Shown: one piece after another, positions 44,591 to 57,556 of the stretch
Layout: each line of letters starts with the position of its first letter
Position numbering within the stretch: position 1 is the first letter of the stretch
NCBI GenBank assembly: GCA_036365145.1
Contig: JAEOAD010000018.1
Location: 13,684,501 to 13,748,500 of the forward strand
Length of the DNA stretch: 64,000 nt
Reading direction: 5' to 3'
From: Orientallactaga sibirica
Lineage: Eukaryota > Chordata > Mammalia > Rodentia > Dipodidae
Notes under the pieces: generated by a model
What the model saw: the letters and a program-made list of their open reading frames with translations, nothing else
What the model was told of the DNA's origin: nothing
The model's database searches: none
Program-made: the position numbers and the translations under genes

Positions 44591-45805
44591 AACCTAAAAA
44601 TAAACAAGAGATACTAATTGTTCATCTCTAATTGTCCATGTTTAGCCACTTAGCATAATCTCTGTCTTTAGATCATGCTTGATCTTTCTAATGCTTCTCA
44701 TTTTATTTATTTATTTATTTAATTCATTTATTTACCTACATCTGTCCTGCTTATCTTTTTCAGGTGGACATTACCTGAAGGGAGAAATTTTTCAAGTTTT
44801 ATTCATGACACCAGCAAAAGGCTTAGATTGATCTTTCCATATCCAAGTATTATCACTGAAGCAGAACTAAAATACCCCTTAATTAGCTGTCAGTTAGAAA
44901 TTGTATTTGGCTACTTATAACAGACACTTTTTACTCAAGGATGGCTTAAAAAAATAAAGGGCTGTCATGTCAATCTGGAGGTAGTTTTATGTTTTTTGAC
45001 ATAAACATAAGGACACATGTGTCACAGCATTGTCCAAAAGATGAAAAGAAATAATGCCAATAACTGAAGATCATATCAGTTGAGGGTTCTGTTCTCAAAT
45101 GTTCTGTGTGCCAGACTTGTGACATAAAGGCATGAAGCAGGCCAGGCTGAATGTGGAAAGGTATAGCCAGAGCAAAGGTATACTTTACTCCATGTACTTG
45201 CTAACATTTGGGACTACAAATCAGATCTGTTCAGTCTGAAGAAACCCTGGAAACATGGGTATATGGGGGAGGAGGAAGGGAATCACAGGATGTCAAAATG
45301 TTGAAAATAGTTTAACTAAAAAAAAAAAAAAAAAAAAAAACAAGCAGAACACATTTGGACCTCCTTGTATAACCTTTTAGCTACATAGAAGCATGATGCT
45401 ACTATTTTCAAAGGGCACTGGAAGCTATCATTACTGAAGTATTCCCACTTCCTTGCTTCTGATAATGGTTTTCTCTTTTACCAATTCTGAGCCTATCACA
45501 GTTCACCATCTAAGGGCACATGTTAAGGGACTTAACATAAGGCTAATCATAATCTTTATCATGATGATGGAAGTAGGCTGTTTTCTTGAAAAATTAAAAT
45601 ACTTGCATTGCTCACTGGGTCTTAAGTTTGGAGATACAACCATGGTAGAACTGAACTGTAAGGGGAGAAAATGAGATAAGTGAGACTGAGTTCTGGCAGC
45701 ACTGTGGACATTTGCTCATGTACTCATGTCTGCTCTCTTCATGCTGCGAGTAATGAAATTATTCTTCCCAGCAATCATAGCTAGTGAGTTTTTTGGTTTG
45801 TATAT
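44591..45805. other. Intergenic stretch, no gene seen
   Basis: Contains a (TTTA)n run at about 44702-44720 and a poly(A) of about 22 at 45319-45340. The poly(A) may be the tail of an unrecognised retrocopy upstream. No coding structure. Confidence 0.4.
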
Positions 45806-45992
45806 TAGTTACTTTCTTATTGTCGTGACAGGAGGCAACTAAAGGAATAAAAGTGTTTATTCTGGCTTATACCTTTAAGCAGGTATATTCCATCATGGTG
45901 GAGAAGGCCTGATAATAGGAATGGGAGGCTGGCTGGTCACATTGCATCCAGAGTCAATAAAAGCCTGTAGGGGTATTTCATATTCAAACAAC
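45806..45992 (-). mobile_element. MaLR-like LTR repeat R1, partial
   Basis: Plus-strand landmarks: TTAGTTACTTTCTTATTGTCGTGACAGG, GTATATTCCATCATGGTGGAG and ATTTCATATTCAAACAACAAC. Internal part deleted compared with the copies at 57217 and 62362. Confidence 0.6.
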
Positions 45993-47234
45993 AACAGCTT
46001 GCATATGTTAACCAAACCAAAGAAATCAATCTCAGGTGGAGTGATAATTTGAGAATGAAGGTATTAGATGTAGAGTTTGTTTCAATAATATACAACCAGA
46101 AGGGCTGAAACCAACAGTGGCAGTAGTCATATTAATAGAAGTGAAATTTCATTATCTATTGAGATTTTTAGAAATAAGGCGAAGCTAAAACATTTGGTTG
46201 TGAAAAGGATGTTCTTGACTGCAGTTCTTTTTGAAGAGCTGAATTTATGAAACATGGCATTTGGCATCATGTGAGGATAAACACAAAATGAGACTTCTTA
46301 AATTAATAGAAATTAGTTTTTCATATCTTCTTTCTAGCCCATCATCTCGTCATAAAGTCTTCTCAGAAAATTTTCCACTGTATGAACAGTTGAATAGATC
46401 TTTATTTTCCTAGAACAGAAACCAAAAGCACAGGACTAGAGGAAAAGATTCAGTATGTGCTGCCATTATCTGTCTGGGATAAGTACCAGTTTGATGAGAA
46501 AATGAAAAATAATGCCTTAGACAGAGCACTTTGTGAGATGCCTTATATGATGTGCGTGACTAAATAGGTATGTTTGTCTTTTGCTAAATATAACTTAATA
46601 GCACTCAAAGCCAAACTGTGAAGGGAAAATTAGAAGATATAGAATAATATGTAGAATTTATAGATGGGATAATATACAGGCAAACATATTCAAGAGTTGA
46701 AATGCCTCCTACTTAGTATAAGAGGGATTTCTCTAGACTCAGGAACTTAAAGACCAAAATGCATTGCGTAGTATTCAGTAACGGAGGAGTCACTGGTTAT
46801 TTTCAAGGAAGGAGCAACTGTAATGGAGGATGACTGTGGGGTCTGAATGTCAAGTGGATAGATGAACAATGTGAATGGAATCTGGGAAGTAGATGTAACT
46901 CAAGAAATTATTTCATCATTGTCAACAAATGAAATGCAACTAACTTTCACAATTACCTCCAATGCCCCTCAGGCTGGGACTCATTATCTTCCTCATCTTT
47001 CAAAACAACCACTATCCCTATCCTGAATTCTGAAACCACGAGTTTGCTTGCTTTTAAGCCTTATAAAAAGGAAATTACATGCTATAATTTACTTGTGTTA
47101 ATCCTTTTTTGTCACTTTGTTCATTTAATGAATGGTATATATGTTTTTATCCAAGTCTTCTGTGTATGCATGTTATAATACCAAATGTTTACTTTAAAAT
47201 GAGAAATGTATAGTTAAGAAAATTAAGTAAAATA
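45993..47234. other. Intergenic stretch; possible ancient L1 3' fragment near 46900-47190
   Basis: No gene recognised. The part around 46985-47190 looks like reverse old-L1 3'UTR sequence but is too diverged to claim. Confidence 0.3.
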
Positions 47235-47248
47235 TTATGTGAGTTTTT

Positions 47249-48380
47249 TATTTTTTAAATTTATTTTTATTAGATGTGGACATATTTAGTATGTAAACAA
47301 CACATGTTGGTACCATCCTTTCCCTCATCTTTGCCACATTTCCTAAGAGGTCCTCCTCATTGGGGATGCAGGTCAACCCCATGGGGATTATAGGTCATGC
47401 ATTGTGGGGGCAGCAGACATTTATGGGGAGAGGCAATGTCTCTGTGCATAAAGTCCCAACTTGTGGCTCTAACAGTCTTTCCACCCCCTCTTCTGCAAAA
47501 TTTGCTGAGCCATGTTGGGTGCGTTTTAAGCATACTTCAGCAATGGGCTCTTAGGAACCTCTGGATCTCTGCTTTTGTAGGTGTTGAGTATCCTCAGTGT
47601 CTATCTCCTTCATCCTTGTGCTGATATCAGGTTCACTGAGAAAGCAGTACTCTTACTCATTTCCTCAATTCCTCCATGGTTTCAGCTGTGGCTGGGGTGC
47701 AGTGAGCTGGGTCATTTATCTCCCCCAGTATCACTCCCATCTGAAAAAGAGGAGCAGAATCTCCAGTGGAGATTGAAGTCAGCACCAGTTAAATGGGATA
47801 ACCATTATTAATTTAGAGAGAATTTAAAGGGTATAGACCCTCTTATAGCCCAAGATTCGTGGGAGCTTGACACTGGAGAACAAAATCATTATCTGGATAT
47901 GATTCTGACTTGTTTCCCCGTTCCAGATATGGTTTCCATTCCACTGCATGGATCTGTTAGCCAATCCAAGATTTCCCACTATGGCTGTGTGCCACTATTG
48001 AACTTGTGTGAGCATCACATTGGGTTGTATGCTTCTGAATAGTTTAGACTTTATGTTGCTGCAGACAAATGTCCACTTTCCCCCAGTAGCTCATGTAGTG
48101 CCTTCCAGCACTAGATGGGCTAGCTGTCTGGGGACTAGCTCTCTTCCAGATTCCAACCAGGTCTCTCCATGGTCCATGCCAACAGTGAATGGTGTCTTCA
48201 GCAGGAGGGTCTTTAACCTCTACCATTAACCTCTGGTGGGTTATTAAGTGCTCTAACAGAAGTCTGTCTTGTTTGTTTTGGCAGACCTTGTAGGTCTCTC
48301 TGATCAACAGCTCATTGTGGAAGTTAATGGAGTCTCCATGCTGCTGTGCCCACCCACACACTCTTCCACAGACTGGCACC
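47249..48380 (-). mobile_element. L1 element E: 5'-truncated to 3'UTR only
   Basis: Minus-strand insertion of the second L1 3'UTR type (homologous to 39800-40830 and, in reverse, 54100-54888). The T-rich tail is at 47249-47275 on the left. A perfect 14-bp target-site duplication, TTATGTGAGTTTTT, is at 47235-47248 and 48381-48394, which fixes both ends. The insertion is about 1.13 kb and holds no ORF2 sequence at all. Confidence 0.92.
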
Positions 48381-48486
48381 TTATGTGAGTTTTTATGGGA
48401 TTGTTTTATAAATAATATTTCTTTTTATGCCCTGTACTTGACATCAATCGAGAGACAAGCTCTGAAGCCAGATAGAGAGTCCAGTA

Positions 48487-48850
48487 GTTACTTTCCTCAT
48501 TGTTGTGAACAAAATACCTGACAAAAAGCAACTTATGGGAGGTGGGATTTATTTTGTTTCATGGTTTGAGAAGTAGTGTCTACCATGGTAGGAAAGGCAT
48601 AGCAGAACTCATGGTGATTGAATATATGTCTGGAATTTCTAACATCTGATTAGACTAGGAACACAGGAAGGGGATGCCAGTGCTCAGCTGTCTTTCTCCA
48701 TTTTTCCTTTTTATTCAGTCCAGGATCTCAGCCTGTGGGATGGTGCCACTCACCATCAAGGAGAGTCTTCCACCCATCTCAGTTAATCCTCTCTGGAGAC
48801 ACTCCCAAAGATACACCCAAATCTGTGTCTCTTGTGGAATTCTAAATCAA
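48487..48850 (-). mobile_element. MaLR-like LTR repeat R1
   Basis: Plus-strand left end AGTTACTTTCCTCATTGTTGTG with AAAATACCTGACAAAAAGC. The right half is diverged from the other copies. Sense strand minus. Confidence 0.55.
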
Positions 48851-49829
48851 GTCTAGTTGACCATGTAGATTAGCCAACAAACAAAAATATTAAAAGTCAA
48901 CTTAATTAAACCAAAGAAGACTCACATGACTCCGTAAATTGCATACCTCCATTTATGTAATGTGAATAGTATAAACATTTATTTTATATGTCTTTTTAAT
49001 TTTTTATTATTTTGTTGAAAGTTTTATGACTTGAAAGTGAAGTGTGACTACTAACAAACATAAGGTTTGTTTGGTGATGTGGAAAATGCTTTACTACTAA
49101 ATAACCATGATGGTCTTGCTAGTTTGTGCCTATACCAAAATGAATGAATTATACTCTTAAAGGATATGAATATTGTGGTAGGAAAGTTATACCTCAGTCT
49201 GAGGAGGCACAGAAATGACTTTATCACTGATGTAAAAGGTGTGACTGAAGGCATGGGCAATCTCTGCAGATGTTTGCAGATGTTCCCTCTCTATTCTGCC
49301 TCTAGCACATCTGCATGTAGTAGCAAAAACATTAGAACTGCTTCCTCTAAATGCAGATGAACAAATTCTGGAGGTTTGTGGCCTTTTACCATCCAATCAC
49401 AGAATGTAACATAAGAGTTACCAGCTGCCAGTCAGGTGGAGGGATGAGGAAAGGTGGAGTAACAGCAAATGCCATTTTCTAGAGGACACCCTTAATTTAG
49501 TTCTTAGGAATGGGTAATAAGTGTCAATCCCTGATCAAATCTTGGCACATACACACTCTAAGTGAGAATTCAAGAGTACTGAGGAATTCATTCTCCATGT
49601 AATACTTTTCTCATTGAGGGGAAACTGCAAAATATCGTAGATGAAAATCTTAGCTCATGACAGAAAAATGATGGACCACCTACAAAGAAAATTAGACTCA
49701 CAATAGACCTTTCATCCTGTAAAAACAGAGGACTGAGGGCCCTTAAATAAAATTTCAAAGTAGCAACCAAGAATAGTAACCCATCCAAATTATTATTTAA
49801 TAAGAACAAGTTAATATGTTTCATAAAGT
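48851..49829. other. Intergenic stretch, no gene seen
   Basis: No recognisable features in 48851-49829. Confidence 0.4.
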
Positions 49830-52070
49830 TAAAAAAATTTTAAATTTATTAAACAGATTGTCAATATGAGAATTGTTAAAGATATGCATTGTCAAGCAGA
49901 AAGCCCAGAATACAAGGTACAATGAAAGGCACTGATATTTTTAAAATAGGTTGGGAAATTCATTAGAACTTGATGCTAAAAAAAAGTGAAAAATAAAAAA
50001 AATATATAAGATACTTTAAAAACAAATACTAAATAGTTAATAAATGAATTCCAATAAGATAAAAAAATCTAAATACTATACTTTGTTAAATCCTAGCAAA
50101 TTAGAATAACCCATAGGAAGATTAACGAAGACCATAAATCTATAAGAGAATAACGACTATGTAATTATGCATACACTAGGGATAGAAAAATGTTAAAGAG
50201 AAAACTATGAACATATTTCTGTTACAAAAATATTTTCCCTCTTTCCACTTATTGCTAACTCCATGATATTCATCACACAAGCATGAAAGTCATGGCTTCA
50301 GGCCTAGATATCTCTAGTAGGCATATTTTATCATCCCCTGAATAACAGAACATCATCATATTACAAAACTTCTTCAAAGAACTAAAATAATAGGAATGTT
50401 ACTCATTTTGTGACAATGTAATTTTCATACTCACACTATAAAAAGACAGTAAGATGAAATGAAACTATAAATTAATTTTACTTGAGTAAAGATTCAGAAA
50501 CTAGACAAAATGTCAATAAGTTGAAGGATATATATAGATATATGCTCATGCATATAAATTTCAATGCTTTTCTAACAATGTAAGGGATGGCTCTATGCGA
50601 GAAAATCTTACTTATATTAACATGTTGAAAGGAAATACCATATAATTTTCTAAACAGATGGAGGTAAAATTGATAAAAGTCAATATGCAGCCAGTTATTT
50701 GTAACATATGAAAGCAATATTCATTGTTTAATATTAATAAAAAAATGTACTGGTCTAAATACTTAATTTTGTATATTATAAAGTAGCCAATTGAAAATTA
50801 AAACAGTCTTTCTTAAGTTTGATTATTTTTATTAAAAATTTATAGTAAGTAAATTTAATGGCAACTTTACAAATGTTCAGTAGATCAAGACAAAAATTAG
50901 GAAGGTAAATATTAACCCTTATCATTAGAAATCAAACTATAGAGTTTAACATATAAAAGGAATAGAAGTACTGTTTTTAATTGCAGACAATGGGGTTGTT
51001 TCTAGAGAAAAAGGCAACAGAATACTAAATGATTAGCTCTACTAGAGTTCAACAAACTTACCAGATATGAGATCAAGGTAAAAACAGTAGCCACCCTAAA
51101 CACTAGAAATATAGAAGTGGAATACCTCATAACCTAACAAAGTATCAATAGGTAGATTTAAAAAAAGATATTTAAAACCTTTATGGAGAGAATAATCATA
51201 TGTTGACGGTCCAATATACACGGGATAAATTGAGAGACACACTGTGTTAGGAGTAGAAAGATTAGATCATAAACACATCAATCTTTCATACTCTAAACAG
51301 TCAATAAAATTCTAACTAAAATCTCATTTTTTCATGGAATTTGACAAGCTCACTTTAAAACTTATGTGAAGGAGGAAAGGGACAAGAGTAATTGAAATTT
51401 TAGTAAAAGAAGAGTGTCTTGTCGATATAGAGATTTATAATAGAACATAGTAATAATAATTAAGTGAGGCATTGGCTAAGAAGTAGACAAATAGACCATT
51501 GCAAAAGCAACCAAAAAGTCCAAGCAGTCTGTAAACTTGGTGTATAACACAAGTGATGTTAAAGTTAGAGGCAAAAATTATTTGGTAAAATAATCAAAAT
51601 CTAAATTAGCATACACAACATATTGGATGGGTACACATAAGCAAACTGTTTAACTTTTTAGAAAATATAAGGGGGATATATTATGACTCTGAATGATGAA
51701 ATGATTTTATTTATAAAAAGAAACAGAATAAAGAAAAGATGAAGATGTTTGAGAATACTAATATAAAAAGTCAATATAAGATCATAGGAACTTATGAAAT
51801 GCAACATTAGGCAGACATTAGGTGAATGTATTTACAAAACACTGTAAGTTACAAAAGTCTTGTAGTCAGAATTTATAAAACTATGTCTGAACAAGAAAAG
51901 CCAAACACTTCAATAAGATGATGGATGAAGGAAGTAATTGGCAGTCTTGAGAAAAGGAAATGTGAATATCCAGCATGCTCAAGAATAGGGACCAGCCTCC
52001 CTAATAGTCTATGAAATGCAAAATAAGATGATAGTGACATACATTTTCAGTTCTCAGACTTCATAAACAA
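49830..52070 (+). repeat. Very old L1 (ORF2 remnant), AT-rich block
   Basis: Diverged plus-strand L1 recognised from scattered ORF2-encoding blocks in order: TTAAATCCTAGCAAATTAGAATAAC (50090s), TTGATAAAAGTCAATATGC (50670s), GGAATTTGACAAGCTCACTTTAAAACTTATG (51338-51366), AATAGACCATTGCAAAAGC (51490s), the AGTCAGAATTTATAAA region (51865s) and CCTAATAGTCTATGAAATGC near 52000. It has many indels and no open frame. Much older than elements A, B, D and E. Confidence 0.6.
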
Positions 52071-52257
52071 AATTAGAGCTGGCTGACTTCAAGAACAGGG
52101 GTTTGATGTCTAGGCTTGGTAACCACCTAAATATTGCCAGTGGGATTTCAATCAATTTGGAATTTAATCAATTTATATTTGATTCCATTGGATTGTGTTT
52201 GCTTTAATTCACCCAATTAAATCATCAAACAATTTGCAATATTTGATAAATTTTAAA

Positions 52258-52445
52258 GATTTATTATATGCTTTCAAGGAGAGAGAGAGAGAGATTGAGA
52301 AAGTTCCAGGGTCTTTGGCCATTGCAAACAAACTTCAGATGCATGTGCCACTCTGCATCTGGCTTTATGTGGGTACTAGGTAATCAAATTCAGGACATCA
52401 GGTTTGAAAGCAAGTGCCTTTAACTGCTGAGCCATCTCTCTAGCC
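52258..52445 (-). mobile_element. tRNA-derived SINE
   Basis: Reverse-strand copy with GA tract, TTTGGCCATTGCAAACAAAC, and head (minus) GGGCTAGAGAGATGGCTCAG. Flanked by a perfect 21-bp target-site duplication at 52237-52257 and 52446-52466, unusually long and clean. Confidence 0.95.
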
Positions 52446-52466
52446 CAATATTTGATAAATTTTAAA

Positions 52467-53367
52467 TATGCCCAATGCTTGGTCAGAAACTGACTTTAAT
52501 GGGAATTTGTCATCTTCTTAGAGAAAAGTAGGATGAATGAGGAAACAGGACAAAGAAGTAGGAGAAGTAATGTCAAAATATCAGGAAAAATCAGGAGAAC
52601 TTGATTCATCTTAATTTCAGATGGGAGTTTTTCTTTGGTGGTGTTCTTACAGGAATCAGGGCAAGCTGGTTTTTCCTTCCTTTTCACTGTCCACATTAAA
52701 TGAGATGCGGGAGTAATGCTTGATATTTCAGATTCTGCCTACAGGCAGAGAAAGGCTTCAGATGACATCTGTGTAGCTCACATCTAAAACTGGGAGTGAG
52801 GAGGCTCAAGCATCCAATAAATGGTGAAATAAATTTGGGTAGAGCAAAATTGAACTGTACATGCATGCCTACATGGCTATAACTGGTGGATTGAGGTCTA
52901 CCACTTGAGCTCCTTATGGAAACCCTTTGTCATTGTGCCTTAAAAAACACATGTAAGTATTATAAAAGTAGCAAAACTCCATAAGTAATCCATATGAACA
53001 ACAGGACCCTAGTTAGGTGAAGTGAGATACATCAGTAAGAGTACTACTTCACCACAGGTAAAATAGAAGTGACTGTGGATTTCTTCATGAACAGAACTTG
53101 AGAACACAAAGCAATCTATTTGAAAAAGCCATAGGCAAAATGAAAACTATGGTATGGCAGACATTCTTGATAAAACTTGAAAACCTAACAAAATAAAATT
53201 TAAATATGTACACACACATGCTATAAGTATAAAACATGTCAAGAAAGATGAACACAAAATGAAGGTGGTGAATGCTTCTGGGGATGGTATGAGCTAATAT
53301 ATTTAGGCAAGTATACAAAGGAATTTCATCTGTATACAAAATGTTTGGCTTTCTAAAAATCAGTATA
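52467..53367. other. Intergenic stretch, no gene seen
   Basis: No repeat or gene recognised. Confidence 0.4.
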
Positions 53368-53600
53368 GGGCTGGAGAGATGCTTAGCAGTTAAGGCGCTT
53401 GCCTGCAAAGCCAAAGGACCCATATTTGACTCCCCAGATCCCACATAAGCCAGATGCACAAGGTGACATATGCACAGGGTCACATATGTGTACAAGGTGG
53501 CACATGCATCTGGAGTTTGACTGCAGTGGCTGGAGGCTCTGGCACACTAATTATCTTTCTGTCTCTTGCTTTCACTTTCTCTCATAAAAAAATTTAAAAA
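53368..53600 (+). mobile_element. tRNA-derived SINE (first of a pair)
   Basis: Plus-strand copy: GGGCTGGAGAGATGCTTAGC head (one base lost in the A box), AAGCCAGATGCACAAGGTG, then a local duplication (CACAGGGTCACATATGTGTACAAGGTGG) in the body. Tail AAAAAAATTTAAAA. CAGTATA is repeated at both ends (53359 and 53600s). Confidence 0.92.
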
Positions 53601-53651
53601 CAGTATAAATAAATAAATTTATTAATGAATAAAAGTAATTATAAAAGAAAA

Positions 53652-53872
53652 GGGTCTGGAGATATTGCTCAGTGGTTAAGGGTATGTGCTTGCAAAGCCT
53701 TACAGCCTGAGTTCAAATCCTCAGTACCCATGTAAAGCCAGATGAATAAAGTGTCACCTCTTCTGGAGTTTATTTGCAGTGGCATGAGGCCCTTGTGTGC
53801 CCATTTCTCTCTTCCTGTCTCTGTTTTTCTTTCTCCTCTCTGCTTGAAAATAATAAATAAAATTAACTTAAA
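53652..53872 (+). mobile_element. tRNA-derived SINE (second of a pair)
   Basis: Plus-strand copy 50 bp after the previous one: GGGTCTGGAGATATTGCTCAG head, AAGCCAGATGAATAAAGTG body, pyrimidine tract and AATAATAAATAAAATTAA tail. More diverged than its neighbour. Confidence 0.9.
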
Positions 53873-54095
53873 AATCAGAAATAAGAACAGCAACAAATCT
53901 AAAACAAAGAAAGAAAAAATTGACTAAACCCAGGTGAGGAGTAGATGGTGATCACTGAGTGAAGAGATGCAATGGGGAGGAGGTTATGATGCTTTGGAGA
54001 AGCTTTCTTTCTTTGTTTTATCTTTTAACTCTCCCTAAAATAAATTTCATAGCTTACCTTTCCCATGAGGCTGCATTCTCAATTCTTTGCTAATG
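53873..54095. other. Unassigned intergenic sequence
   Basis: A-rich, nothing recognisable. Confidence 0.4.
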
Positions 54096-54888
54096 TAGAT
54101 AAGAACTCAAAGCTACTCAGCAGCAATCAATCTGCCATGATGCTCACAGAAGAGCAATAGTGGCACACAGCCATGGTGGGTTACCGACTGCTCTAGATTT
54201 GGCCTAATGGCTCCACTCAGTGGAATGGAACCCATACCTGGAACAGGAAGCAAGTCAGAACCATATCCAAAAATGAGCCTGATCTCCAATATCAAGCTCC
54301 CACCAATAGTGGGATACAAGAGGGTCTACACCTATTAAATTGTCTCTAAAATAATAATGGTCATCCATGTATTGTGCACTGACCTCACTCTCTATTGGAG
54401 AATTTGCTTCTCTTTTTCACATGGACGCAGAACCTGAGGAGATAATCAGTCCATTGCACCTCACCAGGGCACTAGCTGAAGCCATAGAGTTATTGGGGAA
54501 ATTAGCAAGAGTGCTGCTTTCTTGGTGAACATGGTATCAGCACGGGGTGAAGAAGATAGACACAGAGAACACCCAACTCCTACCAAACCAGAGATCCAGA
54601 GACACAGAGACTCCCAAGACCTCATCACTGAAATAAACCTAAAATGAACCCAACATGGCTCAGGGAAATTCAAGGAAGAGAGGGCGGAAAGATTGTTAGA
54701 GCCATGAGTTGGGTCATTGTGCACAGAGACACTGCCTCTCCCCCCATAACTGATGGCTACCCCCACAAAGCAAGTCCCACACTTTCCATGGGGGGAGAAG
54801 GTTAACGATGGTACCATCATGGCTGTATACACACTATATACATAACTAATAAAAAAAGTTTTAAAAAACTTAACATTAAAAAAAAAAG
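54096..54888 (+). mobile_element. L1 element F: 3'UTR-only copy, plus strand
   Basis: Plus-strand copy of the second L1 3'UTR type: TAGTGGCACACAGCCATGG, ATCCAGAGACACAGAGACTC and TGCACAGAGACACTGCC correspond in reverse to 48000-47400 of L1 E. It ends with AATAAAAAAAGTTTTAAAAA and an A-rich tail. No ORF2 sequence is present. No clean target duplication was found. Confidence 0.88.
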
Positions 54889-56313
54889 AACTTGAGAATG
54901 AGAGCTGCTGGTTGGGTGTTCTAGTCCCACAGAGCTCTTGATCCTGCAACATAATCATTCTACTATTGTTCCAGTGGTAAAATCTTGACTTGCAGTCAGT
55001 GTTGCAACATATAGGGTCCACTGCTGGGTAAGATCATTGATTACTTTTCTTCCCCAGCAGCCTGCATGGGGGTCTCTCCAACCCCTCATGTATTATTTCA
55101 TTAATTTTCTTTATGTAGCTATCTTTGTCTTTTTAAATCTCATTGGTCCACTTCATGTTGAATATTTTAAATGATTTTAGGCATCGTATTAATATCCCTT
55201 TTCTGTGGGGTCACTTATTTATTTATGAGCCCAATTCTTCACTGTCTTGTTATCTTCTGTTGTTTGTGCATCTTAAAATGCAAATACATCCTTGAAGACT
55301 TGTTTCTGAAAGCTCCCTTCTTTACCCAGCCTCTTAGCTGAAGTTGGAAGCATCCATAAAGGCACCTTTGTCCACAGGTGACTGACATCTTTACTTACGT
55401 GTGGAGATATGAGTAGGATCCTCATTTCTCACTATCTTGCTCACAGGATACACTGAAGAATACATTTTTCTTCAACCAGTGTTCTACTCCTAGCGACACA
55501 AAATGGGTACATAAAGCTGCTATTCCTTGAAAGGTCCACTTTATTATATGGTTGAGACAGAGCTGTGCCCTGTTCTATTTCTCCATGTTGTATAAAACAT
55601 TGGTTTTTCAGGCTGTTCATTGCCCTGAGAGACTCCATCTTACAAGCAGTATTTGACTCTATTTTGAGGCAGGATGACTTTGAACCCTGGACATATAAAC
55701 AACACCATCTTTCTGGCACCACCTGTAAGACATAGGCCAATAAACAAAGTTTTCAAAGTACAAAGGATCCATCCTACAAACTTATCAAAATAAATTGAGG
55801 AGATCATTTGAGCAGATGAGCTCATTAAAAATCATAGAAGGAAAACCAGGACTGAGAACTTATCCAACACATCAGATTGAGGGAGGGGTGCAACAACTTT
55901 ACCTGGACCCTATAAATAGGTAGTCACTTAACATTGCCAAGAAGAAAATCCCCTGTGAACTGTCACCTGGCTACTGGTATGTGCATCAAAGTACCAACAA
56001 GCAGAGAACTCCTAACTGTCTGGAGGCCTCAGGTCTGTATAGTCTTGACTATTAACATGGCCTCCCCAAATTGCTCTCTGTTTATCCATTCATTCACATC
56101 TGAACCCAGTTTTGCATTTGGCCTCTATAACCTCTATAATTATGTCCCTTGCCTGGTTATCTAGACTCCTCTTTGCAGCTCAGCTCAACTCTGATTCTGA
56201 AGTTTAACTGCTGCAGTTTCCAACAAAGTTAATTATCTATCTCCCAAGGCGATTCTGTTTGCATCTCTATCAGCTCTCAGACTGAAAGGCCTCTTTGAAT
56301 CTCTTGAACTCTG
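54889..56313. other. Intergenic stretch; possible LTR-derived sequence
   Basis: No gene recognised. 55905-55925 reads ACCCTATAAATAGGTAG (TATA-like), and GAGAGACTCCATCTTACAAGC at about 55627 is reminiscent of LTR sequence, but LTR ends could not be defined. Confidence 0.3.
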
Positions 56314-56899
56314 TCATAGCTTTTTCACCAGTTTTTTAGTCATTCTGTCACCTACATATTTATAGATATATTTTATTGTGTGATATGTATGATCTGAGAG
56401 TTATTAATAGTTATGATTTAAAGATCCTATGTTTGCTGGTGGCTAACTATCAAGGTAGATTGGGACTACTTGGCAAATTACAGCCAACAAAACTGATGTA
56501 GATTGTGAATTACTGTAAATCAATAAATTCTGACATCATGAAAAATCACAAACATGTCTGTCTACGTTTCTGATGTCACATGCTCAGGACATATGCTTCT
56601 CATTTTGTGGGCCTCAGCTATGAGTAAAAATCTGACATTTAAAGTTAAATAGTTCCTATTTTCCATACCCTCAGATGTGAGCAAATTATGTCATTTGAGT
56701 CATAAGTGAAAAAACAGTCAACCAAACAAAACATCCTACCTCTTTCAGTACTAAGGGGAAATCTTTCTGCACTAAATCAAGACTAAATAGCTGATGGCCT
56801 ACCACAAGGACATCTTTTCCATTGTTCCAATCTTAAACAGTTAGACCATCTTTAACAGTGGTAAACTCCTTCAGACTGTATCTTTTATTTTAACTTTTA

Positions 56900-56947
56900 A
56901 AAAAAGATTTTATTTTTATTTATTTATTAGAGACAGAGAAAGGGATC

Positions 56948-56992
<45 letters not shown>

Positions 56993-57130
56993 GGTGCTAC
57001 AGGGCTTCTAGCCACTGTAAACGAAGTCCAGATGCATGTGCATCTGGCTTACAAGGGATCTGGAGGATCGAGCCAGGGTCTTTAGGCTTTGTAGGCATGT
57101 GCCTTAACCACTAAGCCATCTCTCCAACCC
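56900..57130 (-). mobile_element. tRNA-derived SINE in unit 1
   Basis: Reverse-strand copy: A/T tail, (GA)n of about 36 bp at 56952-56989, GGCTTCTAGCCACTGTAAAC, head (minus) GGGGTTGGAGAGATGGCTTAG. Present identically placed in unit 2, so it predates the duplication. Confidence 0.94.
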
Positions 57131-57216
57131 CACAACTGTATCTTAAAGTGACCCAAAACCAGTCTTTGTGTTTATAAACTGTATGCATCTTTCAAATCTT
57201 TCTATTCTATGATGCT

Positions 57217-57556
57217 GTAGTTACCTTCTTGTTGCTGGGGCAAAGCAGCCAACCAAAAACAGCTGATGGGAGGAAAGTTATTATTTTGGCTTTTAGTCTC
57301 AAAGGGAACTTCATGATGTCAGGAAAGCATGACATGATCAGAGAGAGACTGAACATCACCTCTGCCACATCAGGTAGGAAACAGCAGCAGGAACAGGAGC
57401 AGAACTCTGTCAAGGGGAGCTTGCTATAACACACTAAGCATACTCCCAACAACACACCTCCTCCAGCAAGCAGTCACCTCCAAAATTGCTATCATCTGGG
57501 GACCATGCATTAAAACACATGAAGTTTGTGGGGACATCTTATTCAAATCACTACTA
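57217..57556 (-). mobile_element. MaLR-like LTR repeat R1 in unit 1
   Basis: Plus-strand landmarks: TGTAGTTACCTTCTTGTTGCTGGGGC at the left, TTTTGGCTTTTAGTCTCAAAGG, and ATCTGGGGACCATGCATTAAAAC towards the right. Sense strand minus. Duplicated in unit 2. Confidence 0.65.

Noticed and set aside
44246..44617. 123-codon plus-strand open stretch
   Set aside because: Its second half is a diverged B1 SINE and its first half resembles an old repeat; no domain features.
54461..55021. 186-codon minus-strand open stretch
   Set aside because: Most of it is antisense of the L1 F 3'UTR (54096-54888); equivalent short frames recur at 39809-40120 and 47360-47624 because they are the same repeat.
55900..56230. 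Possible promoter or LTR with TATAAATAG at about 55911
   Set aside because: No LTR ends, polyadenylation signal in register or matching second copy could be found.
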